This document shows, piece by piece, positions 33,837 through 45,733 of a stretch of DNA of 64,000 nucleotides. Position 1 is the stretch's first letter; each line of letters begins with the position of its first letter. This stretch comes from Pseudopithomyces maydicus. Taxonomy: Eukaryota > Ascomycota > Dothideomycetes > Pleosporales > Didymosphaeriaceae. Location of the stretch: the NCBI GenBank assembly GCA_026873275.1, contig JANTUC010000007.1, positions 1,674,001-1,738,000 of the forward strand, read 5' to 3'. Below the pieces are notes generated by a model. The model searched no databases. It had not been told where the DNA came from and worked only from the letters and a program-made list of their open reading frames with translations. A program made the translations under genes and the position numbers.

Positions 33837-36800
33837 TTTGATTGGGTGTTGCTCTCGGAAGCGGCTGTTCTAGAGTGTTGGCGGTGTGAAAGTCGTGTTC
33901 GAGGCTGCCGTTGGATTGAGTACGACGATTGTGGCGCAGGAGAGTGCAGTTGGGTAGAGAAACAGACAGTGCTTTATATAAATACTTTTGCGAAACTAGC
34001 TTCTATCAAGGTAAGTGATTCTTGCAAAGTTATGGTGAAGTGAGAGAGATTGCAATTGTGCTGCTGCCTTCACCATGAGAGCATGACGTATGCCTTGATC
34101 GTTCAACTGCGGATGGCTCAACTCCCATTACAAAATTAATGACATATTGGCGGCCTGATTTGTGCATGGTGAATACAAAAGTACTATCCCTTGTTTCAAC
34201 GATGATAGTAACATCTGTTGAAGTAATCAACACTTGAGCTGTTACCTCGTTATAACCGCGATATATTGGTCTGTTATTATAATAATTACACAAACACATG
34301 ACCATAAAACGCACAAGAACAAACTGCTAAGTAAATAACAAATCAATTACCGAACAAATTAAATTAGAAATATGATACGCAGGCACATTATAATAATGAG
34401 TGACAGAATGGAACTAGCCGTTAAACCGGATACATACCAGAACTTAACACTGATATTCCTTCCCTTCTGTTTACTTGAAACATGTCACTAAAAAAAGTGA
34501 AATATTACCTAGTTTCAGTGTTGAGTAGAAGCATATAACGAGGTAGATTGACTTCGAACCTGCTTCAGTATCGTTCAAGTTTTGAAATTACTTTGAATAC
34601 CCAACCTGGACATAGATGCGAGCAACGCCGCCCACGACTTGTGTTGACTATGTTATCATGAATTTCGAATTGGAAAAATACAGTTTATGATGACTTCCTT
34701 TGGCATCAATCACACACACAGATATATGATGATGAACTCCATCAACACCCCAGCCCGAGAGCCAAGTACACATCACCCCCAAATGTTCGTTGGCTCCAAG
34801 GCAGCATTCTCAATTATGTCACCCCATTTCCTGCAGAAAAAGCACAAGGCTGGCACGGTGATGTCATGATTTTCTGCAGTCATTATTTCTCATCTTTCTT
34901 TCTCCGCCGTCTTCGAAGAGACACGAGTCTCATCATTTCTTGCATTCGGGTGTGTATAAGAGTTGTGGTCGTCCAGCACAGGTTCTTCTCAGTCCATGGT
35001 TTGTAATACCACTGGCATAGAACACATGCGGACTGCATTACTCTTGTTTTCCGATCCAGAACGCCATGCGCAGGTTGCCCACTTGACTATTTAGGCTCAT
35101 GTGCCAATTGAAATTTAGTTTTATACGCCCCTGTGTGTGTACATGCAAACTTTGAGTCTCTCGGTACCATGTGTACCACGAGCGCCATGATTTGGTGCTC
35201 TCCACATTTCGCTTTCACACTTCCTTTTTGTCAAAAAACGACATGGCCGAGCATGAGCTTCGATTTATTTCGGTCGGAAATCCGTGGGTGTTGATCACCA
35301 TGTATGCGACTCTTTTTGGTTTCCAACGCGCTTCTCCAGCCAAGCAGGAGACATATTGTCTCGATCATCTAAATGATTGGATATTGCGCTGATCCATAGC
35401 ATGGGTTTTGGAGCATGTGTTTACAAGTCTCAGAATTCTCATAAGCCGGAAGATTTGATCATCTCCGGACCTCCCACTCATGAGGACTGTTCTTTCTCAC
35501 TTCGCAAGGTCAGGAGCAACACCATTTACCTCCATGCACCTGACGTTCACCTTTTCGCATAAGAGGGGTAACCCACTTTTTTCTCTCTTTGACTGTGCAC
35601 GCCAGGTCGTCTTACAAGGACGTGTCCATCGATCTTGTTTTCCGTATTTCGACCCCGGGAAACATCGAATCTTCTCCCGATAATTTCAGAGAATCCGCAG
35701 CTCCGGAGAAAAGAAGCATCAATGCATTTGAGGGCTTTTTCTCATTTCCTTCCAAGTCCAACAGTCACACATGAACTAACTGCTGTTCGATTTGAACTGC
35801 TCACCCATGGAGAAAGATGAGATTTTTCTGCAAAGTTTTCCACTGTCTCTCGGCTCCCACATTCCCTTCATAAAAAACTTTTTGAATTTGAAGTCCCTGG
35901 CAGGACGCAACAGTCCCATTTTACTTAAGCCACGCTTTTATTCTCGCACACACATGGCACAGTCAGGCCTAGATTTTGTTTTCCGCCTCCATCCTCATCT
36001 CCATATCGAATATCCACCCATTTTCAGTATGGATTTTTTATTTTATTTCTTTGATCCAACAGGCGCACACATAGCAGGTCTGCCAGCGGCCTTGATTTTT
36101 TTAAAACAAGTCCGTCCTCCTCTCAATCCCTCAATCCCTCGAGCCCCATAATCTCCCAATCTTTTTCTTTTAATCACAGTCCTAACCCCAACTCCCAAAA
36201 CCCTACATATCCCATCTCCTTTTCAAAATTTTAGTCCCCCTAGGGATGCATGAAAAGAGGTAGAGAGTCATTGTGTGAAGAACTGCTCTTCCTCCGCAAC
36301 GCGCACACCTTATATACACCTTTTCTTCATCTCATCTCTACATACTTAGATACATGTATACGTACATCCGCGCCCCCCCTCCCAACAATACCAAGCTTCT
36401 TACCAACGGACAGAAAAACCAACCACATGCGATGCGCCATCCACGCCGAGCCTGACAACATCGCGCCTAGCCGCATGCGTCGCGATGGCACGTGCCTGGT
36501 GTGTGGCCAGGGGCGGGTGGGCGAGCGGAGAAATTGCAAACGAGCGGACTGGCTGGCGGGCTGGCGGGTGGGCTGGCGGGCAGGTGGGCGCACGTCGATG
36601 GGGCGGCTTGATTTCGCAAAAGCACATCATACGTACGACATATTGGGAATCGTTTCAGCTCTGACGTACAATACACATATATGTGCGAGTATATATGCGT
36701 ATGTATATGGATGGATGGCGGGAGTGAGATGTCATCATCCCAACCGCCGTCTCTATATACCCAATCGTTGAGTCCCCAATGGCCCCCAAGAGACACACAG

Positions 36801-37080
36801 ACCGATCGTGAGCGGTCGATGAATAACGCCCGATGGAAAGGAGTCCTCCGCTGACAACACTATATAAGAAGGCCCCTTTGAACGCCGTGCCGGGCGGGGT
36901 CGTGCCGCGGCTTCCCAAGTCCACAAAGGTCTACCAGGTATCTAAACGCTGAAAAGGCAAAAACATGAAGAGGGCAAGAATGAGAGAGGAAATGATGAAA
37001 AAAATGAAGACGTAAAAGTCATAAGCCTCGTCTGCGAGTGCACAACAAGGTCGTCAACAGCAAAGGATGGAACAAACCAT
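33837..37080. other. 3.2-kb region without a supported gene
   Basis: The largest gap in the window. About 33900-34700 is AT-rich. About 35100-36250 has several short plus-strand open frames, none with a start context, splice structure or family motif that I trust. 36548-36590 is a GGCGGGCT-type minisatellite. The last part is the 3' flank of the TamA-like gene. A long untranslated region or non-coding transcript is possible but not shown by the sequence. Confidence 0.5.
36548..36590 (+). repeat. GGCGGGCTG-type minisatellite
   Basis: Imperfect tandem copies of GGCTGGCGGG / GGTGGGC over about 43 bp. The repeat is G-rich on the plus strand and has several GGG runs. Confidence 0.8.
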
Positions 37081-39513
37081 CTATCCATCGCCCTGCACGC
37101 TTCCTTCGAGAGAATTCATCCCACTACCGGACAGGCTGCCGAAGCCACGGAAGCTCTCTGCGCTGTGCATGCGACGAAGTTCTGGCGGGTGGCTATACAC
37201 CTGCCCCTGCATCGGACTCCCACCTCCATTGTGCGGCTGGAGCGGGATTCTCTCCGCCGCCTTTGGTGGCACACCCGCGGTACTGATCTGGTCCCGCAAG
37301 CTTGGTTTCTCCGCAAGGTTGTTCAGCATGGCACGGCTCGCATCTAGCATGCTCACTGCGTAATCGAGGAACTGTGCGCGGTTCGAAGAGACGGAAAGTG
37401 TCCAGCGGTACTCCCTCAGACGCGTCTTGTAAAACTCAGCTTCTTCCTGCGCGGGTGCAGTAGCCCATAGAAGAGACCCGAAGGTGCCAATGAGGGTAAA
37501 GTTGATCTTGGAGGCGAAATACCAGAACGACTGGAGATGCTCCGGCCTTAGGCGATTGACAAAATCCATGGCAGATATAAGTCTTGTCTTAGCAGCGTTG
37601 CGGATCATGAAGAATCCATAGGCGTCGTGGTCAGAGGTGAGAGATTGGACAATCCGTCGATGAAGCGTGATTTCAGTGGCGAAGTAGGCAAGGTGGAGAT
37701 AACCTATTCATTGTAAGAAGATGGAGCTTGGGTTTTAGAATGTGGCTGACATACCTAGTGAAGAAAACTTGCTTTTTGTGGGCGCGTTCATCTTCACATT
37801 TGCAGGCAACCTCTCGTGCCATTGCCGAAGCTTGATCTGTACGGGTTTCGCGCGTTGGAGTATCAACGACGTGGAGTTTTTCCCGGCGTTCTTGAAGTCT
37901 TGGATGGCAACCTGCGTATAGAATGTGTCCATCACTTCAGCCATGATCTGCGTGAGACCAATCATCTGCGCAAACAGAGTCTGGCCACGGAAATTTTCTT
38001 CACGCTCATCTTCGCTTTCTTCAGTGCGAGTGTCATAGCCGTCACCTTCCTCCTTGAAGTCATCCTCGATGATGGGCTGCACGGCCCAGTTCGCACCAAA
38101 GATGTGGGAAGGCCGGCCGTGGATCAACGAGCTCCACTTGTCCTGCATGTACAGCGCCCAAGCGATACGCTTCCGTAGCCCGCCTTCCCATCGAGGAATC
38201 GACCATCCCGAGCAGTCGAGATGCAAGCCGAGCTCCTGACCAATAGCCACAAGCTGGGTGGTCATGCTCCAGTTGTCGGCTTCAGGACGCTGCAGCAAGA
38301 GCAAGCCTGCCTGTACCGTTGACAACTTTGGCTTTTCCATGGACCTCGACAAGGAGCTCATGGCCAAGGCTTCCAGGCGGGCCACATCTGGTTTGGCATA
38401 CTGGGCAACCCTCAAGTCAAGGGACCACCAGTTCAGAGCCAAGATGTACATACCAGCCATCAAAGCAGGGGTGAAGGAGCGATCACCGCTGCGGTAGCGT
38501 TCGACGAACAAATGCTTCTGGATGATGGGAAAACTAGGGTGCACGATGCGAAAGTACAGATCAAGGAGATGGGAGCCGTGGGGGTGGACACACTGCTCGA
38601 CCTGCCTCAGGGTCTCGGCCTCGTCGCTATACTCGTGTGTGTTTTCATCGGGCAACATGATGAAACACTCATGATCATTGACGCGTCTCAGGGTACCGAG
38701 GTCTGTGGGGGACTCGTTGCGGGCATCAAAGTGCGAAAGACCAACCAGGAGGGAGTCGAAGGGCGAGCTCAGGCCAATGTACCTGCTGTGCTGGCGTCGC
38801 TGCAGACCAAGTGTCTCCCCGAGATGCGGGATATGCACGCTGCCTAATGGGGGTTGATGAGGAGGGCTTGGCGCAGTGGCAGTTATCGTGGGCGTCGGCA
38901 GCGCTAGTGGAGGCGGCTCTACGTCGACGGGCTTGCTAGCGGGAGTGTTAGCGGGACACCCGGCGATAAGGCTCACGATAGCGGAGATGCTGGACCCTTT
39001 GCAACGACCGCGGTCGGAAATGGCAGACGCAGCCTGCGGGCGGCATGGCCACGCATTGGCATGCACGAGCACGAGCACCGAGCCATCGTGTCAACGATCG
39101 ACGACGTACCTCTTCTTCCCTGCGTTGGGCGAGTCCTTCTTGTCGCTGTCGACCACCTTGCGCTTCCGCGGCAGCGGGCTCTGCACAAAGGTGCACTCCT
39201 GCTTGTGGAACTCGCACAGCACGCAGAGCACGGCGCCCTCGTGGATCACGCAACGGCTCTTTCTCCGGCGGCAGGCGTCGCAGGGCCGCTCCCTCCGCGT
39301 GCGGATGTTGGCAACGGGGCCGCCGGTCGACGACACTGGCTTGCCCGTGACGGTGTTGTCCTTGTCCGACTTGCTATTGTTGTTGTTGTTGGTGGTGGTA
39401 TGGTTGTGGTTGTGGTTGTGGTTGCTGTCGTGCTGCTTCTTGGGACGGGCAGCGGCAATGGGCACGGGAGCCGGGCGCGGCATGGCGGGTTGTATAGCCA
39501 CAGCAGTCGTCAT
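37081..39513 (-). CDS. tamA: Zn2Cys6 transcription factor, TamA/DAL81-like
   Basis: Model: exons 39513-39110, 39033-38977, 38935-37755 and 37703-37081; about 754 aa. The introns are 76, 41 and 51 nt; the 41-nt one has GTGAGC, a perfect GCTAAC branch and TAG. The first two introns could alternatively be one longer intron to 38936, which keeps the frame as well. The N-terminus has Pro/Ala and an (HN)n/(N)n tract. The Zn2Cys6 cluster is at 78-107 with spacing C-2-C-6-C-8-C-2-C-6-C (CDACRRRKSRC, CVLCEFHKQEC) and is followed by PLPRKRK. The fungal transcription-factor middle domain spans about 200-520 (LDLYFRIVHPSFPIIQK). ETLGLQ..QHSRYIG and the cluster sequence are typical of TamA/DAL81, a co-activator in nitrogen and GABA catabolism. 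The ortholog assignment is from memory of the family. Confidence 0.85.
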
Positions 39514-41084
39514 GGTGGACCCGGTCGTGTGCGATAAGGGTGCAGCGTTCTAGGCCTGCACTGACGATAGACGGTTGATGGGAGGCAACAGGCCAGTCAC
39601 ACGACCCTGCGGTGGGTGAGGCTCCAAATCGGGACTTGAACCGCTTATCGCGTGGGAGTTGCAGATGCGCCCGCTGTGTACCAAACGGGCGCGCACAGGG
39701 TGGGCGGGCAGGCTGATAAGGCGCGGCTCGTGCTCCGTGGAGAGATTCGGTGGGTTCAAGGCCCCAGATTGCCCGTGATGGCAGCGAGGAGAATGAGGTG
39801 GGAAATGGTGCGTGCCGTCATTGAACGTCTGGCGTGGTGGTGCGGTGGTCGGCGGTCCTCGGCGATGGCGTCGGGGGGCAGCGGGGCGGAGGCGGTCTGC
39901 TAGGACGCGGGCGTAGGCGGTCTGTCGCGCATAGTCTCGTCGCAAAGGCAAGGGCGTGTCCGGGCGAGGTCGACGGGGAGCTCAGCACTCTTTTTGAGCC
40001 ATGGACATCGCAGGTGTCTCCAGAAGTCCGTGCTGGAGCGGGTTACGTGATAGAATGCAAAAGCGGTTAGGCCCTCTGTGCGAAATATCCGCCTGGAGAT
40101 GCGCCGATAAGGCAGGCCTGCTGCCCAATGGCCGCCCGCACTGCCCGCGCTGGCGCTGCGGTGCCGTAAAAGTATTTGAAGTGCCCTGTCGCCGCTCCTA
40201 CAAACCGCCCAGATAGCTGAGATGATCGCTACCGGTGTTGCAGCACGCTTGCGCTCCTCCAGCCAAGCAGTGAATTGCTGTTAGGTACGAGATACTCCAG
40301 TCTGCATCCTGCTGCACGTCACTCCGGGACCATCGAACACCCCTCTAAAACGGCTGTAATCTGTCCGTAAATTCTACCTAGCCGCTCTGCAGCCTCGTCC
40401 GCGACCAGACCATGGCCTGCCCTGCTGTGCACAGCTCCAACCCGTGGGTACTCCGGCCTCCCTTGCGTCATCTCCCCCTCACGTGCCTCCTCCACCGTTG
40501 CGCCCGTGCATCTGGGAGCCCTCGCGGCTATCTCGCCTCGCCCAGTCTCCACGCCAGCTCTCCGCTCCGCCCCAGCCTCCAGTCTCCGACGACCGGCCCA
40601 CAGTTCGCTTGGTTGCCCACCTCCGCCAATGCCTGCTGGCGCGTACCTAATCGTCTTTCCTCGACACCCACGACAGCTTTATCTACCGTTTACCCGACTG
40701 CCTGACTCGCCAAGCAATGCCAAACCTTCCACTCCCATATCAATACCCACCCCAAACTAAATCGTACTTATCCATTTGTCACCGGTTTCTCCATGCACGC
40801 CAAACTGCACTTTCCTCCAGCCCTGTATTGCTGCCCTTTGTAGGCAATCCACTACCGGACCGTGTATTCGCTCCACCTGCTCTGACTGGTCCATGGTATT
40901 ACGTACACGGAAAGCCATAGTTATTAGCGTTGTGAGACATTTGCGAGCACCCAGCATGTGAAGCGGTGGTCGAATTTGCCATCATGCACCGGGCCGACAT
41001 GCGCCTGCACTGTACATAATGACCACCGGGAAGCCAAACAATCAGAGTGCCTAATTCGTCCACCAAACCCTTGTCGTGGTGCAC
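39514..41084. other. Long upstream region of the TamA-like gene
   Basis: 1.57 kb without a supported gene, as often seen upstream of fungal regulators. It contains a B-box-like sequence (see rejected items) and low-complexity C-rich stretches around 40450-40700. Confidence 0.5.
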
Positions 41085-43595
41085 TCATCGTAGCGAGTAG
41101 ATGTCAATCGAGTTGGTCAACCGCGCTGGTGTCACCGCCACCAACGAACTGTGCAGGACCAAACCACCAAATGCACCCGCGGATATCTTGCGGAACGTCT
41201 TCTGTGACCTCTGCGTCAGCGGCCCTTCTGCCTCGTCACGTATGTATAGTCGGTTCCGCGTTGACGCATCCAATCTTCTGCGGTAAAATCTAAACCTAGG
41301 GCTAGCCATGTCGCAAACATGGGATCCCGCTCTGCGGTGCCACCTACGTCGCTGTTCCTGCTTTGTTGACGTCGGATATCCGTGTCTTGACGGCTGTGCT
41401 ACTATACTAGGCATAACGTCGATGGTTGCTGCACGAGTCAAGAAGACGGTCGAGTCGCGCACTTCGTCAGCTAAAGTATCTGGCATCGTCTGCGCCGAAG
41501 GTTTACGATGTAATTTTTTCCTTTCAGTGGAGGTTGTTTCGGAGAAATCCATAAAATTCAGTTTAGGCTCCGAACTCACTTTCTTCACCCGACCTTGCTC
41601 TTTGATACCTGCATGTTTCGGGTCCGTGTAGCTACGTTGGAGATTGGCCGCATCCACTGCTTCGAAAACCGCCGTCTTGCTTTGCTCGCTTGACTTGAGC
41701 AGCAATGTCCATCCTGCAAAGAGCGTTCCATCATAGTTGGCTTTGTGGTTTTCTTGGAGGTGCTGTCGAAATTGCTGCGCGGAAAAGTACAGCTTCTGCT
41801 TACAGTGGCGGAAATTATGGAGATTGAGATGATCTCTCAAAACGGGGCCTTTAACCTTGCCACTTCCTCTGCTCAGACTGTCATTGCAATAACAACATAC
41901 TGCCTCGAGATCCGGGCGAGATCCCGACGGGTATATAGTATATTGCATGCCAGGCAAAAAGCTACACGACCACATATTACATACTGGGTGTATCGCAAGT
42001 GCGCGGTCGAGTGTTTCGTATGTACGGTCACAGTAGCAACACCTATGCGGAAGACCCCTGAGCAATGGATTAGCATCCGGACAATCAATTCTTGAGAATA
42101 TACTTACGGGTTGGCTTGTACTGGGCCTACAGAAGGAGTAATTTCGTGGCTCAGCCGTGCGCTCCACCAGGAGATCATGTCACTTCCTGACATGAAATGC
42201 TTGGACACATGCTCGGTGCGTTGGTGATAAGACTGGAAAGACAGCCCACAGAATCCACAGTGAAGCGCCTGGTGGCCTTGTTCCAGATTGAGGGGACGTC
42301 TCCAAGCTTCCGACAACTCGGTCAATCGTACAGGCTTCTGGCCGGCACTGACGTTGTCCACGTGCATCTGAACCACGTGTTGTAGAAAGTGATCCTTTCG
42401 GTTGAACGTTCGCTCTGACAGTGACTTCTCATGACAAGAAAAATAGTTGTGGTCCTTGAGATGAAATTTGGAGGGGTTACTATGTGCGCAGAATGGGCAA
42501 CGACCACCAGGGATTTCTAATCGGGGGCAGCAAATCCATAGCTCTTCAGGCATGTGGATGTTTCTCTCGTGAGTCACCCATTCGGTCTGTTTCACCAGGA
42601 TCATGTCCTTAGTTGATGCTACGTCAAACGGTAAAGTACAACTCACTTACCCGATTGTGAAATTTCTTTTGGCAGAAAGTACAGAAGAACTTGTGACGCT
42701 TGCTCGGTGTTCGGTCGATCATCGGCGCTTTTTGGCTTTCGATAGGGTTGCGGGCATTATACTGGAGGGCACTGCTCGATTTGGATCTTTGTGGTATTCT
42801 TGGTCGTGTCTCTTCTTCTAGTCGTCCGCTGGTAGAAGGTCGGTTTTGGTTTAGTGCAGGTTCTGGCACTCTCGCAGTGCTTTCGATACCTGTGCTGAGC
42901 CCACCCAATAGCCAAGCCAGCTTTGGCCTTGATTCCATCTGCTCATAAGCTAGCTCATCAGTGATCCGTGGAACAAGTAGCCCGTCATTCTCATCTTGTT
43001 TACTGAAGTTTCGCATCTGCTGTTCGAGTCTCCGAGCTCTATGTTGTAGAGCTGCCAATTCGTTTTCAATTCTTGCTCTGTAAGCATCATCGACAGCAAT
43101 CGCGACTGGGCTTGTGGTATGTCCTTCAATCAATGTCCGTTCCGAGTCTCCTGTTCTCCCAGTGGCTGGCTCCTCTGGTGAGTGGATGTCCGCATGCTCC
43201 AATGCGGCGGTACGCAGTTTAGGAAGATGGTTTATCTTTGACATGGCATTGCTCACCAGGCGATGATTAGTTTTTATTCCAACACTGATGGATGTGCCGG
43301 TGGAGTCTTGACCACTTGCAGAGGTATAGAAGGTTCGGCGACCTTCCGAATTCGCATCGTATGATGTCCCACGTGAATGACCCGGTTGACGTTGCTCTCG
43401 GGATCTGTCCTTTGGGGTGCGTGAGCCCTGCTGCTTGAGTGCTGCGTTGATTGCTGGTACAGAGGCTGCCTCGTCTTCCAAAGGCGCTTGTAAGTAGCGC
43501 TCGATGGACATTCTACTAGATGTTTTAGAAACGATGATCTTGGCAGCAGTATCCAGCTGCGGATGGGGTGTGGTCAAATGTAAGTCATTCTTCAC
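41085..43595 (-). CDS. C2H2-type zinc-finger-like fungal protein
   Basis: Exons 43595-42651, 42586-42108 and 42057-41085; introns of 64 nt (GTAAGT ... AAACAG, phase 0) and 50 nt (GTAAGT, GCTAAT branch, CTCAG, phase 2); 798 aa. The Met at codon 29 (MSIERYLQAPLED) is also a plausible start. The first 300 residues are disordered apart from a short coiled coil (about 180-205). The first intron splits a zinc finger that reads CTFCQKKFHNRTEWVTHER after splicing. It is followed by CPFCAHSNPSKFHLKDH, a second Cys/His unit (CGFCGLSFQSYHQRTEHVSKHF), CCYCDRTYETLDRAL, and CCYCNDSLSRGSG with more His pairs, so at least five finger-like units, several degenerate. The C-terminus is basic. Nuclear, possibly DNA- or RNA-binding; target unknown. 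Confidence 0.8.
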
Positions 43596-45302
43596 ATTCT
43601 TGGATTCGATGGAGTTCTGGGTCGATAGCGTCGCTCCTACAGAAGTCTGTCATTACAACCGATTCGCTGCCAGAGTGGCGAATGGCTTACCTGACCGATG
43701 CCTGCGCAAGCGGTGTTCGTGAAGCCAGGTTTTCATTTTAGCGCTAGATGGAATGGGTGTTGTAAATAATGTGCTCCCACTTGAATCAATGGAACGTCAG
43801 TGGCCCGAAAAGCGGCGAAACTCTGGATTATATACCGAACTCTCTCAACTTTCTTGCATCGCTTGCCACCAAAGGGCTAGGCATTTTGGAGGATTCAGAT
43901 TTAGCCTACGAAGGATAGCTATACAAACCCTGGCCCAGAAAATCGTGCAGCGTTGGCTGTGGTAGAGCTATCCATCCAATCAAAGCAAGTGCGGTATTGG
44001 GTTAGGGTGTTTGCGACAGGGATACAAAGTGCTTCTATCACCTCGAGCCCGGTATTTGGTAGACGCAGGGGGTGTTGCTAATGCATCGGTTGTGCCAAAT
44101 GCATTGAATCCTATGCAGGATAATCGGTACACTGATAGTATCGCACCCGTGGCAACATTGCAGGAGAACCGGTGCGCAGACGAAATGGACAGCTCAGGTA
44201 GGGTATTTGGCATGATACTACATCCACAAGAAGAGCACACCTCGTAGGAATCAAGATGAAGTTGGCAGAGCTGATCTGCCTGGAGACGGGCTATATTCGA
44301 CGCGATGTAGAAACCATAGCAGACACTAGAGGAGCAGTCGCTGTTGCCATTTCGGTAAGAAAGGAAGGTACTAAGCTAAAGTATGTGGTAGCCTGTTATT
44401 GGCATCGTTTGAACATGACAGCCGATGTCCAGCAAGAGCAGAGGGGCAGTCAGTGCGCTCAAACCTCTGATGGATCCGAAGGCGAGCGTGGTAACTCGTC
44501 GAGTGTGGATAGTGTTGAGAGGATGAAGATTGCCAACAGACTTGGTCCTGAGTTTAGCCAGACGACGGACCCTAGCCGTTGAAAAACCGTTGATGCTAAG
44601 GGAAGGAAGCACCCCTGGCGACGTTGCGGGGAAAGTACACTAGTACCAATTGGAGACCATACCCATGCGTTGTTCTCTCTACCCTGCAGGATGTTTGCAA
44701 AGCCGTGGCCGGCCCGGGTGCGTGACGAGCCTGGCAATGGAAGCATGATGGTCTCATTCTAGAAGTGTCGGATCAAGGGTGGATGGGAGATGTCATGCGG
44801 GTGCGGATACGCCCGGGCGAAGTCTGCCCGTTGCCGAGGCGGTTGGGATTGCATTGTGGGCTTTTACGAGTGCTCGGAAGCAGAGGATAAACTGTGATAG
44901 AAAGATCCTCATTCAATGCCGCTAGTTTTGCGAGCTCTCGAGCTTGCGCCTATGTACAAAGCCATCAGTCATAGACAATTCAAGTTATGCCATAGCAAAC
45001 GCCAATCACGTGGTAAAAAGTGCCATCCAGCTCGTTCGTTCCGCCATGCTCATGTCGTCATTAAACAGTTTTAACCACACTCGCTCAAAATGGACAGGGA
45101 AGGCAGGGGAAGCCGCCCAGAAATAGCGTTCATGCTCGTATCGCGGCAGTACGGGCAGTGCGGGCCATGCGGTATGGCTCTGAGTTTGGAGATCCCGATG
45201 GTCGGGGAGTGTCGCTCGATGGTTCAGTGCATCGGAGGCACGTAGTTGATGGGCCGCCTGCGGCTTGTCAGTGGCGGTCGGCTGGGCGCGGGGAGGCGCG
45301 GC
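43596..45302. other. Intergenic region, 1.7 kb
   Basis: No gene is supported. A 108-codon plus-strand frame at 44256-44582 has no recognisable motif. The region includes the promoter of the C2H2-type gene and the 3' flank of CKS1. Confidence 0.45.
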
Positions 45303-45733
45303 TTACTTGAAGAGCAGAATGTGAGGCTCCGGCTCGTGGACCTCGTAGTGTTCCCAGCCCAGACTCTGCATGCTTGTCAGAACAGGCACGGCGCGATGGT
45401 GCGCTGCGCAGACTGCTTACCTGGGTGATGCCGAGCGCGCGCCACTCCTCCTCCCACAGCAACTTCAGGGTGCCTCTGCTCCCATCGAAGTATTCCTTGG
45501 GTATGTTTTTGAGCATCTGCTTGGGGAGCTGCACGTGGCGGTACTCATACTGCTCGTCCGAATACCTGTGGGCGCATTAGCAGCGGCACGACGCGAGGTT
45601 CCGGCGGACAGACGCACCGCGCCGAGTAGTGGATCGCCTCGATGAACTCGTCGAGCTTTTCCTTCTCGTGCTCGGTCAGCGGGCGCGGCTTCTTGTTGCG
45701 GCGCGTGAAGTCGATGTCCATGTCGGCGGCCAT
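45303..45733 (-). CDS. CKS1: Cyclin-dependent kinase regulatory subunit CKS1/SUC1
   Basis: Exons 45733-45618, 45565-45421 and 45365-45303; introns of 52 nt (GTGCGT ... CACAG) and 55 nt (GTAAGC ... GCAG); 107 aa. The start may be the first Met or the Met four codons later (MDIDF). The whole CKS fold is present: HYSARYSDEQYEYRHVQLP (phosphate-binding Arg and the YEYRHV strand), MLKNIP, the RGTLKLLWEEEWRALGI segment with the conserved EEEWR, and the end WEHYEVHEPEPHILLFK, which contains the strand-exchange hinge HEPEPH. It binds CDK1 and phosphorylated CDK substrates and promotes multisite phosphorylation and cell-cycle progression. Confidence 0.97.

Noticed and set aside
38876..39553. 225-codon plus-strand frame opposite the TamA-like gene
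   Set aside because: Shadow of the Zn2Cys6-coding exon and its His/Asn repeat; runs of Val and Leu come from the reverse of CAC/AAC codons.
39604..39690. tRNA-like sequence on the minus strand with GGTTCAAGTCC (B-box match) and a Cys-like GCA loop
   Set aside because: Neither the anticodon stem nor the T stem pairs properly and no acceptor stem is found; at best a tRNA relic.
44256..44582. 108-codon plus-strand frame
   Set aside because: No family motif, no supporting splice structure, and composition like the surrounding intergenic DNA.
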